Counted from the first letter of the stretch, positions 43,802-53,636 are shown. The stretch is DNA of 64,000 nucleotides from Bradyrhizobiaceae bacterium (GCA_020853885.1 JADYXZ010000017.1:1-64000), one strand, 5' to 3'. Notes: a model not told the origin generated them from the sequence alone. Translations and numbers: made by a program.

Positions 43802-45061
43802 CTATTTTGACAGCGCCCGCCAGCCGATGTCGCGGCGGCAGAAGCCTTCGGGCCAGTCGATCCGGTCCACCGCCTGGTAGGCGCGCGCCTGCGCTTCCTG
43901 CAACGTCCTGCCAGTCGCGGTGACATTCAAGACCCGCCCGCCGGCAGCGACAAGCCCGTCGCCCGCGCGCTTCGTGCCGGCGTGGAAGATGGTGACGCCT
44001 TCGATCTCGCCCGCGCGTTCGAGCCCGCGGATTTCCGAGCCGCTCTCGTAGGCGCCCGGATAGCCCCTGGCCGCGAGCACCACCGTGATCGCGTGCGTGT
44101 CGTGCCAGCGCACGCTGACCTGATCGAGCGTGCCGTCGCAGGTGGCGAGTATGAGCGTGAGGAGGTCGTCCTTCAGCCGCGGCATGAGCACCTGGCATTC
44201 GGGATCGCCGAAGCGCACGTTGTATTCGATCAGCTTCGGCCCCTCGCGCGTGAGGATGAGCCCGGCATAGAGCACGCCGCGATAGGGCGTGCCCGCGGCC
44301 GCCAGCGCGCGCGCCGTCGGTTGCACGATCTCTTCCAGTGCGCGCGCTTCCAGCGCCGGCGTCATCACCGGCGCCGGCGAATAGGCGCCCATGCCGCCCG
44401 TGTTCGGGCCTTGGTCGCCGTCGAACACGCGCTTGTGGTCCTGCGCGCTCGCCAACGGCGCGACCGTCTCGCCATCAACGAGGCAGAAGAAGCTTGCTTC
44501 CTCGCCTTCGAGGAATTCCTCGACCACGACCGGCGCTTCCGGCCCCATGGCAAACACCTGGTCGATGCCCGCGAGCGCTTCGTCCATCGTCATCGCCACG
44601 ATCACGCCCTTGCCCGCGTGCAGGCCGTCGGCCTTGAGCACGATCGGCGCGCCGTGCTCGCGGACGTGTTTGCGCGCGGCGTCGGCATCGCGGAACTCGG
44701 CGAAGCGCGCGGTCGGGATGTTGTGCGCCGCGCACAACTGTTTGGTGAAGCTCTTCGAGCCCTCGAGCTGCGCCGCCGCCCGCTTCGGTCCGAACACCCT
44801 GATGCGCGCTGCATCGAGGTCGTCGGCGAGGCCAGCGACGAGCGGCGCTTCCGGCCCCACCACCACGAGGTCGATCTTGTTCGCCCGGCAGAAGGCCACG
44901 ACCGCCGCGTGGTCGGCGACCTTGAGGTCGATGATCTCCGCCTCCTGCGCGATGCCGGGATTGCCCGGCGCGGCATAGAGCCTGTCCAGCAGCGGGCTCG
45001 CCGCGAGCTTCCACGCCAGCGCATGCTCGCGTCCGCCGGAACCGATGAGGAGGACTTTCAT
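43802..45061 (-). CDS. purD: Phosphoribosylamine-glycine ligase
   Basis: A 419-aa ATP-grasp enzyme of purine synthesis (GAR synthetase). N-terminal [20 protein letters not shown]-grasp core [11 protein letters not shown] (about 142-152) and the [15 protein letters not shown] and RFGDPECQ signatures are present. The start is the ATG at 45061 next to AGGAGG-poor sequence, but the frame upstream to 45343 crosses a repeat and is not PurD-like. Divergent from xseA. Confidence 0.96.
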   Translation of the reverse strand: MKVLLIGSGGREHALAWKLAASPLLDRLYAAPGNPGIAQEAEIIDLKVADHAAVVAFCRANKIDLVVVGPEAPLVAGLADDLDAARIRVFGPKRAAAQLEGSKSFTKQLCAAHNIPTARFAEFRDADAARKHVREHGAPIVLKADGLHAGKGVIVAMTMDEALAGIDQVFAMGPEAPVVVEEFLEGEEASFFCLVDGETVAPLASAQDHKRVFDGDQGPNTGGMGAYSPAPVMTPALEARALEEIVQPTARALAAAGTPYRGVLYAGLILTREGPKLIEYNVRFGDPECQVLMPRLKDDLLTLILATCDGTLDQVSVRWHDTHAITVVLAARGYPGAYESGSEIRGLERAGEIEGVTIFHAGTKRAGDGLVAAGGRVLNVTATGRTLQEAQARAYQAVDRIDWPEGFCRRDIGWRALSK

Positions 45062-45106
45062 AAAGACAATCCGACAGAGCCTTTGTCTTGCGCTGGCTGT
45101 TTCATT

Positions 45107-45213
45107 GGGGCGTCCCCGCGAAAGCGGGGACCCATGAACACAATGGCTGACGTAGTGTTCATGGGTCCCGGCTCTCGCTCGCTGCGCTCGGCTCGGCAGG
45201 ACGACGGTCGAGG
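45107..45213. repeat. Palindromic repeat in the purD-xseA divergent region
   Basis: It contains CGTCCCCGCGAAAGCGGGGA, an inner hairpin ACCCATGAACAC / GTGTTCATGGGT-like (ATGAACACAATGG...GTGTTCATGGGT), then GGCTCTCGCTCGCTGCGCTC. It joins pieces of two repeat families and occupies half of the 205-bp gap. Confidence 0.72.
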
Positions 45214-45266
45214 CTACCCGCGCGCGCCCGGATGTAGCATAACCCCCGCGAATCGCAGGCGTACCC

Positions 45267-46688
45267 ATGGCCGCATCCACAGAAGCGCGCACCAACCTGC
45301 CGGAGCTCACGGTCTCCGAGCTTTCCGCCGCGCTCAAGCGCACGGTGGAGGAGACCTTCCCCTATGTCCGGCTGCGCGGGGAGATTTCCGGCTATCGCGG
45401 CCCGCACTCCTCCGGCCACTGCTATTTCTCGCTCAAGGACGAGAACGCGAAGATCGACGCCGTGATCTGGCGCGGCAACTTCGGCCGCCTGCGCTTCAAG
45501 CCGGAGGAGGGGCTTGAGGTCATCGCCACCGGCAAGATCACCACCTATCCCGGCAAGTCGAGCTATCAGATCGTCATCGACAGCCTCGAGCCCGCGGGCG
45601 TCGGCGCGTTGATGGCGCTCCTGGAAGAGCGCAAGAAGAAGCTCGCCGCCGAGGGTCTGTTCGACGAGGCGCGGAAAAAACCGCTGCCGTACCTGCCGCG
45701 CGTGATCGGCGTCGTCACCTCGCCGACCGGCGCGGTGATCCGCGACATCCTCCACCGGCTCGCCGACCGCTGCCCCTGTCATGTGCTGGTCTGGCCTGTG
45801 CGCGTGCAGGGCGAGACGTCCGCCGCCGAGGTCGCGGCGGCGATCAAGGGCTTCAACGCGCTCGCACCCGGCGGCGCGATCCCGCGGCCCGATGTCCTGA
45901 TCGTCGCCCGCGGCGGCGGCTCGCTGGAAGACCTCTGGAGCTTCAACGAGGAGATCGTCGCCCGTGCTGCCGCCGCGAGCGAGATCCCGCTCGTCTCCGC
46001 CGTCGGCCACGAGACCGATTTCACGCTGATCGATTTTGTCTCCGATCGCCGCGCGCCGACCCCGACCGCCGCCGCGGAGATGGTCGTGCCCGTGCGCGCC
46101 GAACTCCTTGCCAACGTGGAAGCGCGCGGCGCGCGCGTCACCGGTTCCGCCGTCCGCTTCGTCCAGCGCCTGCGCACCGAGGTGCGCGGGCTCGCCCGTG
46201 GCCTGCCGTCGGCGGACGCGATCCTTGCCCTGCCGCGCCAACGGCTCGATGCCGCGACCACCCGGCTCCCGCGTGCGTTGCGGGCGAACGCGCACGCCCA
46301 TCGGGTGCAGCTCGCGCGCGCCGCCGCGCGCCTTAGCCCGTCGGCGCTGCAGAGCCGCTTGCATCGCTGGTCGGATCGCAGCCGTGCCGTGTCGGCGCGG
46401 CTGCAGCCTTGCGCAACCGCGCTGCTCGGGCGGCTCAATGCGCGCGTCGTCGGCCTTGAGCGCATCCTGACGGCACTGAGCTACCAAGGCGTGCTCGCCC
46501 GCGGCTTCGCGCTGGTCCGCGACGAGGCCGGCCGCCCGGTCCGCTCCGCGGCTGCGGTTTCCGCCAACGATCTCCTCGACATCGAATTCGCCGACGGGCG
46601 GGTGGCGGCCGTGGCGAGCGGCGGCTCGGCCCCGCGAAAGCGCCGCGGCACGCCGGAAAAAGGCGGGCAGGGCAGCCTGTTTGGATGA
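45267..46688 (+). CDS. xseA: Exodeoxyribonuclease VII large subunit
   Basis: A 473-aa nuclease subunit that degrades single-stranded DNA together with XseB. The N-terminal OB fold spans about 10-105 ([22 protein letters not shown] is split by eye into RGEISGYRG and [10 protein letters not shown]). The catalytic core holds [14 protein letters not shown] and [11 protein letters not shown], then a long coiled middle and the C-terminal [14 protein letters not shown]. xseB is not in the window. Confidence 0.95.
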   Translation: MAASTEARTNLPELTVSELSAALKRTVEETFPYVRLRGEISGYRGPHSSGHCYFSLKDENAKIDAVIWRGNFGRLRFKPEEGLEVIATGKITTYPGKSSYQIVIDSLEPAGVGALMALLEERKKKLAAEGLFDEARKKPLPYLPRVIGVVTSPTGAVIRDILHRLADRCPCHVLVWPVRVQGETSAAEVAAAIKGFNALAPGGAIPRPDVLIVARGGGSLEDLWSFNEEIVARAAAASEIPLVSAVGHETDFTLIDFVSDRRAPTPTAAAEMVVPVRAELLANVEARGARVTGSAVRFVQRLRTEVRGLARGLPSADAILALPRQRLDAATTRLPRALRANAHAHRVQLARAAARLSPSALQSRLHRWSDRSRAVSARLQPCATALLGRLNARVVGLERILTALSYQGVLARGFALVRDEAGRPVRSAAAVSANDLLDIEFADGRVAAVASGGSAPRKRRGTPEKGGQGSLFG

Positions 46689-46797
46689 AATTTGCCAGTT
46701 CGTGCGATTGTGAAGAGGCGCGCGCCCGCGCCGCTGGCAAGTCCGCGCCGGCACAATTATCTTGCTTCCACCACGATTGGTGCGGCAAACAAGACCG

Positions 46798-47028
46798 ATG
46801 AACCGTTTCGAGCGCATCCCGCTGGCGGCCGGCGAGGCCGAATTGCGCTACCTCGACGGCGATTACCGGATCGTCCGTCCGGGCAGCTATGTCCGCTGCG
46901 CGGTGACCGGCGTCCCCATCCCGCTCGATGAGCTGAAATACTGGAGCGTGGAGCGCCAGGAGGCTTACGCGAGCCCCGAAGCGGTGCTGCGCTGCCTGCA
47001 CCCTGAGCGCTTCAAGCCCCAAAAGTAA
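46798..47028 (+). CDS. DUF2093-family small protein
   Basis: A 76-aa protein with the DUF2093 pattern (AELRYLDGDYRIVRPGSYVR, then a single exposed VTGVPIPLDELKYWSV). The family is confined to alphaproteobacteria in my memory, and its role is unknown. The start is MNRFERIPL at 46798; the frame upstream to 46762 adds unlike residues. It follows xseA by 109 nt, in the same direction. Confidence 0.85.
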   Translation: MNRFERIPLAAGEAELRYLDGDYRIVRPGSYVRCAVTGVPIPLDELKYWSVERQEAYASPEAVLRCLHPERFKPQK

Positions 47029-47130
47029 CGCCTCATGGTGAGGAGCCCCGTCACCTCATCCTTCGAGACGCCTCCACTTCGCTCCGGCTCCTCAGGATGA
47101 GGTGACGGGGCGTCTCGAACCATGAGGCGT
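47028..47130. repeat. Palindromic repeat (CTCATGGTGAGGAGC / GTCTCGAACCATGAG family)
   Basis: ACGCCTCATGG to CCATGAGGCGT on the outside, with CACCTCATCCTTCGAGACG and its partner CCTCAGGATGAGGTG inside. It touches the stop codons of DUF2093 and lpxK, which converge here. Confidence 0.87.
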
Positions 47131-48128
47131 CATCGTTTCAGCGCTTGCTCCAGTAATCGTTGCACACCACCCGCATCCTCAAACCGCAACTGCACGGGCA
47201 GCGCGCGCGCCTGCACGGCGAGTTCCGCCACACTCGGCTCGCCCTTGAGGCGCGCTAGATCCTTGTCGGTCGTGACGAGGATAAGCCCCCGCGCCTTGGC
47301 CGCCGCGAGCAATGCTTCGGCGTCGCTCGCGGAAAACCGGTGGTGATCGGGAAACGCGCGCTTCTCCACGACATCGGCCCCCAGCGCCGCAAGCGTCGCA
47401 AAGAACTTCTCCGGATGCCCGATGCCGGCGAAGGCGAGCACTTTTTTTTCCGTGAGTTCCGCGGCCGCCGCGGAATCGGGAACGAGCTTCGCGCGGAAGA
47501 GGGGCAGCTTCCGTGCTTCGGCCTGCTTCACGATGGAGCTTGCCGCGCCGCCTTCGCCGACCAGCACGATCCCCTGCGCCCGTGTAAGCTGCGCCTCGAG
47601 CGGCGCGCGCAAGGGTCCGGCCGGGAACACCCTGCCGTTGCCGATGCCGCTCGCGTCATCGATCACGAGCAGCGCGCAATCCTTCGCAAGCGACGGGTTC
47701 TGGAACCCGTCGTCGAGCACGAGAACGCCTGCACCCCGTTCCACTGCGAGCCTCGCGCCGGCCGCGCGGTCGCGCGCGACGATGGTGGGAAACGCCCGCG
47801 CCAATAACAGCGGCTCATCGCCGACCTCCGCCGCGCGGTGCTTTGCGGCATCGACGACGAGCGGGCCCGCTTCGCTGCCGCCATAGCCGCGCGAAAGAAA
47901 GAACGGCCGCTCGCCCATCCCCGCAAGCATTTCCGCAAGCGCAAGCGCGGTCGGCGTCTTCCCGGCGCCGCCAAGCGTCGGATTGCCGACGCAGATCACC
48001 GGCACGCCCGCACGCGCCCCGCGCTTCCGCATGCGCGCGGCTGCGACCGCGCCATAGACCGCGCCCAATGGAGAAAGCAGAGCGGAGAGAAAACCCGGCG
48101 GCTGGAAGTAGAAGGCCGGCGCGCGCAT
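47130..48128 (-). CDS. lpxK: Tetraacyldisaccharide 4'-kinase
   Basis: A 332-aa inner-membrane kinase that phosphorylates the lipid A disaccharide. The Walker A region is GNPTLGGAGKTPTALAL (about 47-63), followed by FFLSRGYGGSEAGPLVVD and the DDGFQNPSLAKD signature. It lies 1 nt after the stop of waaA, in a leftward envelope operon with waaA, an acyltransferase, DUF4170 and cysQ. Confidence 0.94.
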   Translation of the reverse strand: MRAPAFYFQPPGFLSALLSPLGAVYGAVAAARMRKRGARAGVPVICVGNPTLGGAGKTPTALALAEMLAGMGERPFFLSRGYGGSEAGPLVVDAAKHRAAEVGDEPLLLARAFPTIVARDRAAGARLAVERGAGVLVLDDGFQNPSLAKDCALLVIDDASGIGNGRVFPAGPLRAPLEAQLTRAQGIVLVGEGGAASSIVKQAEARKLPLFRAKLVPDSAAAAELTEKKVLAFAGIGHPEKFFATLAALGADVVEKRAFPDHHRFSASDAEALLAAAKARGLILVTTDKDLARLKGEPSVAELAVQARALPVQLRFEDAGGVQRLLEQALKR

Positions 48129-48129
48129 C

Positions 48130-49422
48130 TCAGCTCAGCCGGAGCTGCACGAGATACGGCTCGATCGCCGCGACCGTGCGGTCGAGCGCGCCGCTGAGCC
48201 GCTCCACCGTCGATTTCGCCGACGCCGCCATCGAGCGGACGAGCACCGGATCTTCGAGCAGGAGCGCGATGCTTTTCGCGAGCGATTCCGCATCCGTCAC
48301 CGTCGCGGCACCCCGCGTGCGGTTGAGCTGGCTGTAGATCGAGGCGAAGTTGCCGACATGCGGCCCGTGCAGGATGGCGCTGTCGAGCTTCGCCGGCTCG
48401 ATCGGGTTCTGCCCGCCGTGCTTCACCAGCGAGCCGCCCATGAACACGATCGGCGCGAGCCGGTAGAACAGGCCGAGCTCGCCGATCGTGTCGGCGACAT
48501 AGATTTCCGTGCCGCGGTCGGGCACCTGCCCGCGCGAGCGCATCACCGGCACCGCGCCCATTTCCTCCGCGAGATCGACGATCTGCGGCCCGCGCTCCGG
48601 GTGCCGCGGCGCGATGATGGTGAGCAGCCCCGGCACCACGCGCCGCAGCCGCAGGTGGGCGTCGATCACCATCGCTTCCTCACCGGGATGCGTGCTCGCC
48701 GCGAGCACCACCGGCCGCTCGCGCATGGCGCGTTCGAGCGTCGCCAGCGCCATCGGCTCCGCCGGCGGCGGCGGCACGTCGAACTTGAGGTTGCCGGTGA
48801 CGCTCACGCGCTGCGCGCCGAGCTGTTCGAACCGTTCGCCGATATTCGGATCCTGCGCGAGGCAGAGGTCGATGCGCTCGAGAATGGCCGCCGCCGTGCC
48901 GCGCGCGAGCCGCCAGCGGCCGAACGAGCGGTCGGACAGCCGGGCGTTTACGATCACGAACGGAATGCCGCGCCGCCGCCCTTCGGTGATGAGATTGGGC
49001 CAGAACTCCGATTCCGCGATCAGCGCGAGATTCGGCTGCCAGTGTTCGAAGAAGTTCTCCACGAAGCTCGGCACGTCCATCGGCACGAATTGATGGATGA
49101 CGCCCGGCGGCAGCCGCTGCTCGGCGATCTGCGCCGCCGTCACCGTGCCCGACGTGAGGAGCACCGCGATCCCGCGCGTCTGGATGCGCTCAATCAGCGA
49201 CAGGATCGAGAGGATTTCACCGACGCTTGCCGCATGTACCCAGATCAGCGGTCCCGGCGGCCGGGCGTGGCTCGGCACCCCGCGCCGCTCCTCGATCCGG
49301 TTGGGATCTTCCTTCTCGTGTTTCAGCCGCCAGCGCAGGAACGGGCCCGCGAGCGGCGTGCCCCAGCGTGTCAGCGCCCGGTAGAGGTGGAGCGTGAACG
49401 GCAGCCGTTCCCTAGGCGCCAT
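48130..49422 (-). CDS. waaA: 3-deoxy-D-manno-octulosonic acid (Kdo) transferase
   Basis: A 430-aa GT30 glycosyltransferase adding Kdo to lipid IVA. The N-terminal hydrophobic anchor, WVHAASVGEI (nucleotide-sugar region near 60-70), ESEFWPNLI and the C-terminal MGGSLVKHGGQNPIEPA motif are present. The start is the ATG of MAPRERLPFT at 49422, which overlaps the end of the acyltransferase gene by 11 nt. Confidence 0.94.
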   Translation of the reverse strand: MAPRERLPFTLHLYRALTRWGTPLAGPFLRWRLKHEKEDPNRIEERRGVPSHARPPGPLIWVHAASVGEILSILSLIERIQTRGIAVLLTSGTVTAAQIAEQRLPPGVIHQFVPMDVPSFVENFFEHWQPNLALIAESEFWPNLITEGRRRGIPFVIVNARLSDRSFGRWRLARGTAAAILERIDLCLAQDPNIGERFEQLGAQRVSVTGNLKFDVPPPPAEPMALATLERAMRERPVVLAASTHPGEEAMVIDAHLRLRRVVPGLLTIIAPRHPERGPQIVDLAEEMGAVPVMRSRGQVPDRGTEIYVADTIGELGLFYRLAPIVFMGGSLVKHGGQNPIEPAKLDSAILHGPHVGNFASIYSQLNRTRGAATVTDAESLAKSIALLLEDPVLVRSMAASAKSTVERLSGALDRTVAAIEPYLVQLRLS

Positions 49423-50134
49423 GCGCTCCGCTCCCCGAACCCTTGCGCCCCACGAGTTCCTCCGCGCGTGCGGTCGCCGCATCGAGCCGCGTCTGCACGA
49501 GTTGCCGCGCCTCTTCCATCACCATGTCGTCCGCGTCGGCGGCAACGTGAATGCCTTCGCCGACCACCATCGCCGCCGGCCCGAACGGCAGGTGGATGCT
49601 CGCGCGGTCCCAGCTGTTTGCCACGATGCGGTTCCTCGTCGCGATGGCGATCGGATAGATTGGCCGCCTCGAATAGCGGGCGACCGTGACAACGCCGAAG
49701 CCGGCCACCCGCGAGATTTTCGGCACGTCGGCGGTCATGGCGACATTCACGCCGGATTTGAGCGTATCGATGGCGATCTTCGTCGCCGATATCCCGCCCT
49801 TGCGGAGGAAATCCTTACCGTGCGCGCCCGATCCCCGGATCGTGCCGACGCCGAACGCCTCCGCCGTGATCGCGTTGATGTCGGCGTCCGCATGCCGGGA
49901 AATCATCACCTTGCCCTCGTGGTGCGGCTTCATCACGAACGGCATGAGAAAATGTTGTCCGTGCCAGAAAGTGAGAATGAACGGAATCTCCGCGTCGACC
50001 CTGTCGTAGAGGTCGGGCGGATCGATGGTCAGGCTGGAGGTATTCCACACGAGGCGGAGATAAGCGGCAAGCGTATGGCCGAGTCCGACCTGGACCGGCC
50101 GGGCGGCACGAACATGCTTCCAGACTTTGCGCAT
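49412..50134 (-). CDS. Lysophospholipid acyltransferase-like protein (DUF374 family)
   Basis: A 240-aa protein of the DUF374 group, similar to PlsC-type acyltransferases. The expected catalytic H-x4-D type motif appears as SRHADADI near 79-86 (H81, D83/D85), and GSGAHGKDF is the next block. It lies in the lipid A gene row (before waaA and lpxK), so transfer of an acyl chain to lipid A or a phospholipid is likely, but the acceptor is not shown. Confidence 0.85.
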   Translation of the reverse strand: MRKVWKHVRAARPVQVGLGHTLAAYLRLVWNTSSLTIDPPDLYDRVDAEIPFILTFWHGQHFLMPFVMKPHHEGKVMISRHADADINAITAEAFGVGTIRGSGAHGKDFLRKGGISATKIAIDTLKSGVNVAMTADVPKISRVAGFGVVTVARYSRRPIYPIAIATRNRIVANSWDRASIHLPFGPAAMVVGEGIHVAADADDMVMEEARQLVQTRLDAATARAEELVGRKGSGSGAHGA

Positions 50135-50144
50135 TGCGTGCGGA

Positions 50145-50408
50145 TCAGCGCTTCGAGCTCCGCTCGTCCATCTCCGGATCGAGCAGGCGATGCAGGTGCA
50201 CGATGAAATAGCGCATCAGGGCATTGTCCACCGTCTGCTGCGCCTTGGCCTTCCATGCCGCATAGGCAGACGCATAGTTCGGATAGATGCCGACAATATC
50301 AAGTTTGCCGAGATCGCGGAACTCGGTGCTGTCGAGGCTGACGAGTTCGCCCCCGAATACCAGGTGCGGAAGCTGGTTTTTCGGCGCGCTCTTGCGCGGC
50401 TGCTTCAT
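50145..50408 (-). CDS. DUF4170-family small protein
   Basis: An 87-aa protein with the DUF4170 pattern (HLVFGGELVSLDSTEFRDL, then LDIVGIYPNYASAYAAWK, AKAQQTVDNALMRYFIVHLH split across blocks). The function is unknown. Its usual neighbours in Hyphomicrobiales are envelope and cysQ genes, as here: 10 nt before the acyltransferase gene and 16 nt after cysQ. The start is MKQPRKSAPK at 50408. Confidence 0.85.
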   Translation of the reverse strand: MKQPRKSAPKNQLPHLVFGGELVSLDSTEFRDLGKLDIVGIYPNYASAYAAWKAKAQQTVDNALMRYFIVHLHRLLDPEMDERSSKR

Positions 50409-50424
50409 GATGTTACCGCCTTCG

Positions 50425-51285
50425 TCAAGGTTGCGACGCCGGTTGCATGCCCGCGCCTCCGGCGAACGTGCCCTCGAGGGCAGCAAGCAACGCAGGATGC
50501 AGGCCGCTGCCCGCCGTGACGAGTGCCGGGTGTTCGGTGTCGGGCCGATCATAGATGAGGCGCCGCCCCGCGATCGAGGTCAGCGCGCCACCGGCTTCGT
50601 GCACCAGCAGATCGGCCGCCGCAAGGTCCCAGTCGCGGCTGTTTTCGCTGGCGAGCGCCGCATCGATTTCGCCCGACGCCACGCGCACCATGCGCAGTGC
50701 CAGTGAATGGATGCGGGGAACGGGCGTGAACACGATGCCGGCCCGCTTCATGCGTTCGAGCGTGAGCTTCGGCCCGGCAATGCGCGTGCCGGCGAGCGTC
50801 TGCCTTGCCGTGGCTTCGATCGCGGTTCCATTGCGGGTCGCGCCTTGCCCGGCGACCGCAACGAACAATTCCTCAGTTGCTGGCGCAAACAGCACGGCCG
50901 CGACCGGACGGCCGTCCTCCACCAGCGCCGTCGAGACTGACCAGTCGGTCAATCCCTTGATGAACGACTGGGTGCCGTCGATCGGATCGACGACCCACCA
51001 GCGGCGCGCGAACGAAGCCGCGCCGGCGGACTCTTCGGAGCGCCAGCCATAGTCCGGCGCGGCGGCCGTCAACCGCTCGCGCAGAATCTTGTCGGCGGCG
51101 ATGTCGGCCTCGGTCACCGGCGAATTGTGCTCCTTGTTCCAGGTGCGCACGCCCTTCCGCTGCATGGCGAGCGCGAGTTCGCCGGCCTCGACGGCGGCGC
51201 GCGCGAGCACGTCGGCGGCTTCCGCCGGCGTGAGCTGCGCGTTCTCTGGTTCTTTGGCTAACAAGACCTTTTCTTTCCCGAGCAT
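50425..51285 (-). CDS. cysQ: 3'(2'),5'-bisphosphate nucleotidase CysQ-like
   Basis: A 286-aa inositol-monophosphatase-fold enzyme that likely hydrolyses PAP to AMP in sulfate assimilation. Metal-binding WVVDPIDGTQSF is near 96-107, SPVTEADIAAD near 55-65 and WDLAAADLLVHEAGG near 217-231. The start is the ATG of MLGKEKVLLA at 51285; an upstream ATG at 51321 gives a basic unlike extension. It is the first gene of the leftward envelope operon. Confidence 0.88.
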   Translation of the reverse strand: MLGKEKVLLAKEPENAQLTPAEAADVLARAAVEAGELALAMQRKGVRTWNKEHNSPVTEADIAADKILRERLTAAAPDYGWRSEESAGAASFARRWWVVDPIDGTQSFIKGLTDWSVSTALVEDGRPVAAVLFAPATEELFVAVAGQGATRNGTAIEATARQTLAGTRIAGPKLTLERMKRAGIVFTPVPRIHSLALRMVRVASGEIDAALASENSRDWDLAAADLLVHEAGGALTSIAGRRLIYDRPDTEHPALVTAGSGLHPALLAALEGTFAGGAGMQPASQP

Positions 51286-51504
51286 CGCTTGCCGTCTAGG
51301 AGGCCGCCTTTGCCTGCGCAAGCAAGAAAAACCGGCACGGCGCGCATCCTATATAGACGTTCGCGGCCGCGACGCATCATCGATAAATTGCAAATGCCGG
51401 CGGCTACGCGCAATTAACCAGCCCCCTTAAGCGAAAACTGCGCCTTCTCTGCCATCTTCTCCGCAAGCCGGGACGCCAAAGGAGCCCGGCGGGGGAGTAG
51501 AGAT
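51286..51504. other. Divergent intergenic region cysQ / DUF6101 gene
   Basis: This 219-bp space should contain both promoters. A TATATA at about 51350 and an A/T-rich GATAAATTGCAAA near 51381-51393 are visible; no repeat, operator or extra gene is recognised. Confidence 0.4.
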
Positions 51505-52092
51505 TTGAGGCGTCAAGCTGCGGCCGGCGAAAGCCTGGCTGCCGGGTCGAGCCGCGGCCTGCGGCTCGACCCGCTTACCCTGCCGGTCCGTTTCACGGCT
51601 GACGACGCAGCCGCCGACGGCCATACGCGCCTGATCGAGATCGACAGCGACCGTGTGCTGCTGTCGCGCACGGTGCGCGGCGTCTTTATGCGCCTCAACG
51701 TGCCGCTTGCCAATTATCTCGGCGTTGCCGTGCGCATCCTGCCTGCCGTCGAGCAGGGCGAGGACGCCGTCGCCATCATGCTCGAGCACCGCGACCCGGC
51801 GCTCAGCGTGCCGCTGCACGTCACCGCCGACACCGACAACGTCATCGCCGACTGGCAGCTCTGGGGCAACGTGCTGAAGAAGAAGCTCTTGGTCACCGAG
51901 TTCGACGGCACGCTGCGCGAGCCGTTCGACACGATCGGCCTCTTGATGTTGGGCGTCGTCCGGCCGCGCCGCCTACGCCGCTCCGCACTCCGCACGCGCC
52001 GGCCGAAGATGTATCGCCGCCGCGTCTGCACGCGTTCGCTCGCAGCGATGCCTGTGCACCGCGACGAGCGCGAGATCATTGCGCCGGACTAA
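51505..52092 (+). CDS. DUF6101-family protein (TTG start)
   Basis: A 195-aa soluble protein assigned to DUF6101, a family I recall from Bradyrhizobium-related genomes; the function is unknown. Blocks include TRLIEIDSDRVLLSRTV and WQLWGNVLKKKLLV, then a basic Arg-rich stretch (RPRRLRRSALRTRRPK). The start is a TTG with GGGGGAG about 9 nt upstream; no ATG fits. Its last 17 nt overlap the end of convergent ubiA. Confidence 0.8.
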   Translation: MRRQAAAGESLAAGSSRGLRLDPLTLPVRFTADDAAADGHTRLIEIDSDRVLLSRTVRGVFMRLNVPLANYLGVAVRILPAVEQGEDAVAIMLEHRDPALSVPLHVTADTDNVIADWQLWGNVLKKKLLVTEFDGTLREPFDTIGLLMLGVVRPRRLRRSALRTRRPKMYRRRVCTRSLAAMPVHRDEREIIAPD

Positions 52093-53044
52093 GCAGCGCC
52101 CCCGGTGAGCCGGCGATCACGTCGAGCGCAAGCCCGGCGAACAGCAGGAGGCCCGCATCGCGGTTCGACCGGAACAGGTCGAGGCAGAGCGCTGAATCGT
52201 TCACATCGATCTTCCGGATCTGCCACGCGAGGTGCATCGCAAAGGCGAGCACGCCCGCAAACGCGACAAGCCCGCCGCCGCTGAAGGTGGCGCTGATGGA
52301 GATCAGCGCCACCGCACCAGCGTAGAGGATCGTCAGCGCGGTCTTGGTTTCCAGCCCGAACAGCCGCGCCGTCGAGCGTATGCCGATCAGCGCGTCGTCC
52401 TCGCGGTCCTGGTGCGCATAGATCGTGTCGTAGCCGATCACCCACAGGATCGAGCCCGCGTAGAGAATGAACGCAGGGAGATCGAGCCGCCCGAACACGG
52501 CCGCCCAGCCCATGAGCGCGCCCCACGAGAAGGCGAGCCCCAGCACGAACTGCGGCCAGAACGTCACGCGCTTGGCGAACGGATAGAACGCGACGATGAC
52601 GAGCGAAGCGATGCCGGTGCCGATCGCAAACCAGTTGAACTGCAGGAGCACCGCAAGGCCGACGAGCGACAGCGCGACAGCGAACACGAATGCCTGCACG
52701 GCCGTGACCTGACCCGAGGGCAGGGGCCGCGAGCGCGTGCGCGCGACCTGCGCGTCGAGATCGCGGTCGATGATGTCGTTCCAGGTGCAGCCTGCGCCGC
52801 GCATCACGAAGGCGCCGACAGCGAACAGCACGAGCAGAACCGGGTCGGGCCAGTGCGCGTCGGCGGCAATCGCCGCGATCGCCGTCGACCACCAGCAGGG
52901 GAGCAGCAGGAGCCACGCGCCGATCGGCCGGTCCGCGCGCATGAGGCGCAGATAGGGCCTCGTCCGCAACGGTGCGTGCCGGTCGACCCAATTGCCGGTG
53001 GCATCGGCGACCGGAGCGAAGGCCGGCTGCCCGCGCTCGCTCAT
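52076..53044 (-). CDS. ubiA: 4-hydroxybenzoate octaprenyltransferase
   Basis: A 322-aa membrane prenyltransferase of ubiquinone synthesis with eight or nine TM helices. Two Asp-rich motifs are visible: NDIIDRDLDAQVARTRSRPL (about 88-107) and YDTIYAHQDREDD (about 206-218). The start is the ATG at 53044, which overlaps the stop of the upstream secreted-protein gene as ATGA. Its 3' end crosses the DUF6101 gene by 17 nt. Confidence 0.95.
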   Translation of the reverse strand: MSERGQPAFAPVADATGNWVDRHAPLRTRPYLRLMRADRPIGAWLLLLPCWWSTAIAAIAADAHWPDPVLLVLFAVGAFVMRGAGCTWNDIIDRDLDAQVARTRSRPLPSGQVTAVQAFVFAVALSLVGLAVLLQFNWFAIGTGIASLVIVAFYPFAKRVTFWPQFVLGLAFSWGALMGWAAVFGRLDLPAFILYAGSILWVIGYDTIYAHQDREDDALIGIRSTARLFGLETKTALTILYAGAVALISISATFSGGGLVAFAGVLAFAMHLAWQIRKIDVNDSALCLDLFRSNRDAGLLLFAGLALDVIAGSPGALLSPAQ

Positions 53045-53547
53045 CGCCGCAGCACGTTGCCCGTGAGCGTGTCGAACACACCGCTGCCGCCTTCGGGATT
53101 GGCAGGCGGCCCGCCGAGCGCGGATGTGCCGAGCGCGCCGGAGAGCCCCTGACTCGGCGCTGGCGGCGCGGCCTGCGGGTTCGCCGCGACCTTGCAGACC
53201 TGGTCGCGCATGGCCGTCGCCTTGGCGTGGCTTTCGGTCGCCTGCTTGATGACGTTCTCGGGCACGCCGCAGGTGGCTTTTTTCTCCTCGAAGAACTTGA
53301 TGAGCCGCGCCTCGCTTGTCGTGTAGCTCCGCAGCAGGCGACAGACCTCCGGCGCCGGCGCCTTGCCCTTCCCGGCGGCCTGCAGCGCAGTGCCCCGTTT
53401 TTGCATCTCCGCCTGGATGCTCTGGAACTCCTGCTCGCACTGGCCGCGTGCGAACGGGTCCACCCCCTGTTGCTGCGCCCACGCTTGCAGCGCCCCGGCA
53501 TAGCCGAGGAGGGCGAGAACGAGGATGAGAACGCGGCGGCCGTTCAT
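53041..53547 (-). CDS. Small secreted Cys-containing protein upstream of ubiA
   Basis: A 168-aa protein with a signal peptide (MNGRRVLILVLALLGYAG, cleavage near 24) and four Cys spread in the middle (CEQEFQ, VCRLL, TCGVPE, VCKVA), which may form two disulfides. A Pro/Gly-rich C-terminus follows. I do not recognise a named family. The start is the ATG at 53547; the frame upstream to 53643 overlaps divergent rsmE. Its stop overlaps the ubiA start, so it is co-translated with ubiA. Confidence 0.75.
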   Translation of the reverse strand: MNGRRVLILVLALLGYAGALQAWAQQQGVDPFARGQCEQEFQSIQAEMQKRGTALQAAGKGKAPAPEVCRLLRSYTTSEARLIKFFEEKKATCGVPENVIKQATESHAKATAMRDQVCKVAANPQAAPPAPSQGLSGALGTSALGGPPANPEGGSGVFDTLTGNVLRR

Positions 53548-53636
53548 GGATGAGGTTTCCCAGACGATACGCGTAACAAAAGCCGCACCGATAGGGCAAG
53601 ATCGCGGCGGGCCGCGAACGGTCCTAGGGTAAAGGC

